From positions 3,534,001 to 3,598,000 of the forward strand of contig NZ_CP036291.1 of assembly GCF_007750855.1 (NCBI RefSeq): a DNA stretch of 64,000 nt. Direction: 5' to 3'. Position 1 is the first letter of the stretch. Every line of letters begins with the position of its first letter. The notes below the pieces were generated by a model. It was given only the letters and a program-made list of their open reading frames with translations. It was not told the DNA's origin and did no database searches. This document shows, in pieces, positions 63,489-64,000 of this stretch. This DNA comes from Pirellulimonas nuda. GTDB taxonomy: Bacteria > Planctomycetota > Planctomycetia > Pirellulales > Lacipirellulaceae. Both the position numbers and the translations under genes were made by a program.

Positions 63489-63713
63489 GACTGCTGTTGG
63501 TGGACATCACTTCCCTCAGATCCGGCTCCGGCCAAGCTGTCTCGGAGATGGCCCAGTCGACGCGCGTGCAGCCCAGCACGATCTCGCAGCGGTGTCCTGC
63601 CGCGTCTTGCACCGCCCGCAGGTAGCCATCGACCTTGGCCGTGCTGCCTGTTGCGCCCTCGCTCAGTTGGCCAGTCGGCACTCCGAGGGAGGTGAGCTGC
63701 ACCTCCGCGAGTT
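63489..63713 (+). repeat. 225-bp palindromic repeat, copy I
   Basis: Near-identical to copy E up to the terminal GTT at 63713; beyond it the two sequences diverge. Last member seen before the window edge. Confidence 0.9.
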
Positions 63714-63816
63714 TGAGGATGGACCGAGACCGCGAGGTTGGTCCAACCGAACGCAGTTTAATCTGGAGCTAAATCGCATCGGTCACTCACCAAATCTGAG
63801 TTACCGCGTACCGGGA

Positions 63817-64000
63817 TCATCGGGCCTTTGGCTTTTGACGCCGTCGAGGTGGCTTGAACTGATCGATATCGCGTTCACCAGAGAGCAGGAAGTCAAGAAA
63901 CGGTTTATCCTGGAAGCGACACGTTTGCGAGATCGACAACAAGCGAAGATAATCGTCCGCACCGGATTGTCCGAAAAAACATCCAGAAATCTTCTGCTGC
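63817..64000 (-). CDS. 3' end of a transposase-like gene (IS66-like), partial
   Basis: From the window edge to the TGA at 63817 one frame reads GADDYLRLLSISQTCRFQDKPFLDFLLSGERDIDQF followed by a basic tail (KPPRRRQKPKAR). The LxSxxQTCRxxxxxFLxFLLSGE pattern resembles the C-terminus of IS66-type transposases. The 5' part is outside the window. Confidence 0.5.
   Translation of the reverse strand, partial: QQKISGCFFGQSGADDYLRLLSISQTCRFQDKPFLDFLLSGERDIDQFKPPRRRQKPKAR

Larger units (their letters stand above)
60427..63713 (+). repeat. Duplicated block, copy 2 (NHL gene, membrane protein, GNAT gene)
   Basis: Counterpart of 46500-49772, near-identical apart from the two MITE insertions and scattered substitutions. 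It begins at the 3' end of palindrome G and ends at the 3' end of palindrome I. Confidence 0.92.

Overview
The window (about 68-70% GC on the left, lower and patchy on the right) looks like a chromosome segment of a Planctomycete, most likely Pirellulales. The grounds are DUF1559/prepilin proteins, VPEP-RRR (PEP-CTERM-like) sorting tails with dockerin-like GDYNxDGxVDAADYxVWR motifs, Ser/Thr kinases fused to TPR or other C-terminal regions, a planctomycete-type ECF sigma factor, and giant multidomain surface proteins with an N-terminal LEHRLLL motif. No rRNA, tRNA or CRISPR array was seen.

Region 1 (1-31.7 kb) is mostly vertical-looking, GC-rich sequence. It holds a giant partial subtilisin-like surface protein (minus), a TPR Ser/Thr kinase, a TonB-dependent-receptor-like barrel, an ECF sigma factor, a double PEP-CTERM protein with 567-bp tandem repeats translationally coupled to a DUF1559 pseudopilin, a second Ser/Thr kinase, an ankyrin/TPR lipoprotein, a TMEM43-TerB-like protein and an IS remnant. 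A lower-GC methyltransferase gene follows at 32-32.8 kb.

Region 2 (33.6-38.5 kb, all minus) is a compact ubiquitin-like conjugation locus. In transcription order it encodes a DUF3150-like protein, two small unknown proteins, a 72-aa beta-grasp Ubl-like protein, an E2-like domain fused to ten CxxC zinc motifs, a JAMM deubiquitinase-type peptidase, a ThiF/E1-like adenylating enzyme and a small membrane protein starting at TTG. Several genes overlap or are separated by a few bases, so they are probably co-transcribed. Heptamer tandem repeats sit between them.

Region 3 (38.4-63.7 kb) is an accessory array. Nine copies (one partial) of a 223-225 bp imperfect palindrome lie in the same orientation, each separating one or two unrelated genes: a toxin-antitoxin remnant, a DUF1877 protein, GNAT acetyltransferases, NHL-repeat/PEP-CTERM proteins, an autotransporter-like PEP protein, a LamG protein and unknowns. 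Each palindrome carries four copies of an AACYYGCRGCGGTG-type core with exact 90-43-90 spacing in the best copies. The layout resembles an integron cassette array with unusually long attC-like sites, but no integrase is in the window, so this is a hypothesis. A roughly 2.95-kb block (NHL gene, small membrane gene, GNAT gene) occurs twice, and its borders coincide with these palindromes. Each copy carries the same 317/318-bp MITE at a different position, and the other copy shows the empty site.

Mobile elements invade the array: two 1257-bp ISAs1-family copies with perfect 10-bp target duplications (one inside a palindrome, one inside an older decayed IS4-family element), a frameshifted IS1182-like element, and the 3' end of another transposase at the right edge.
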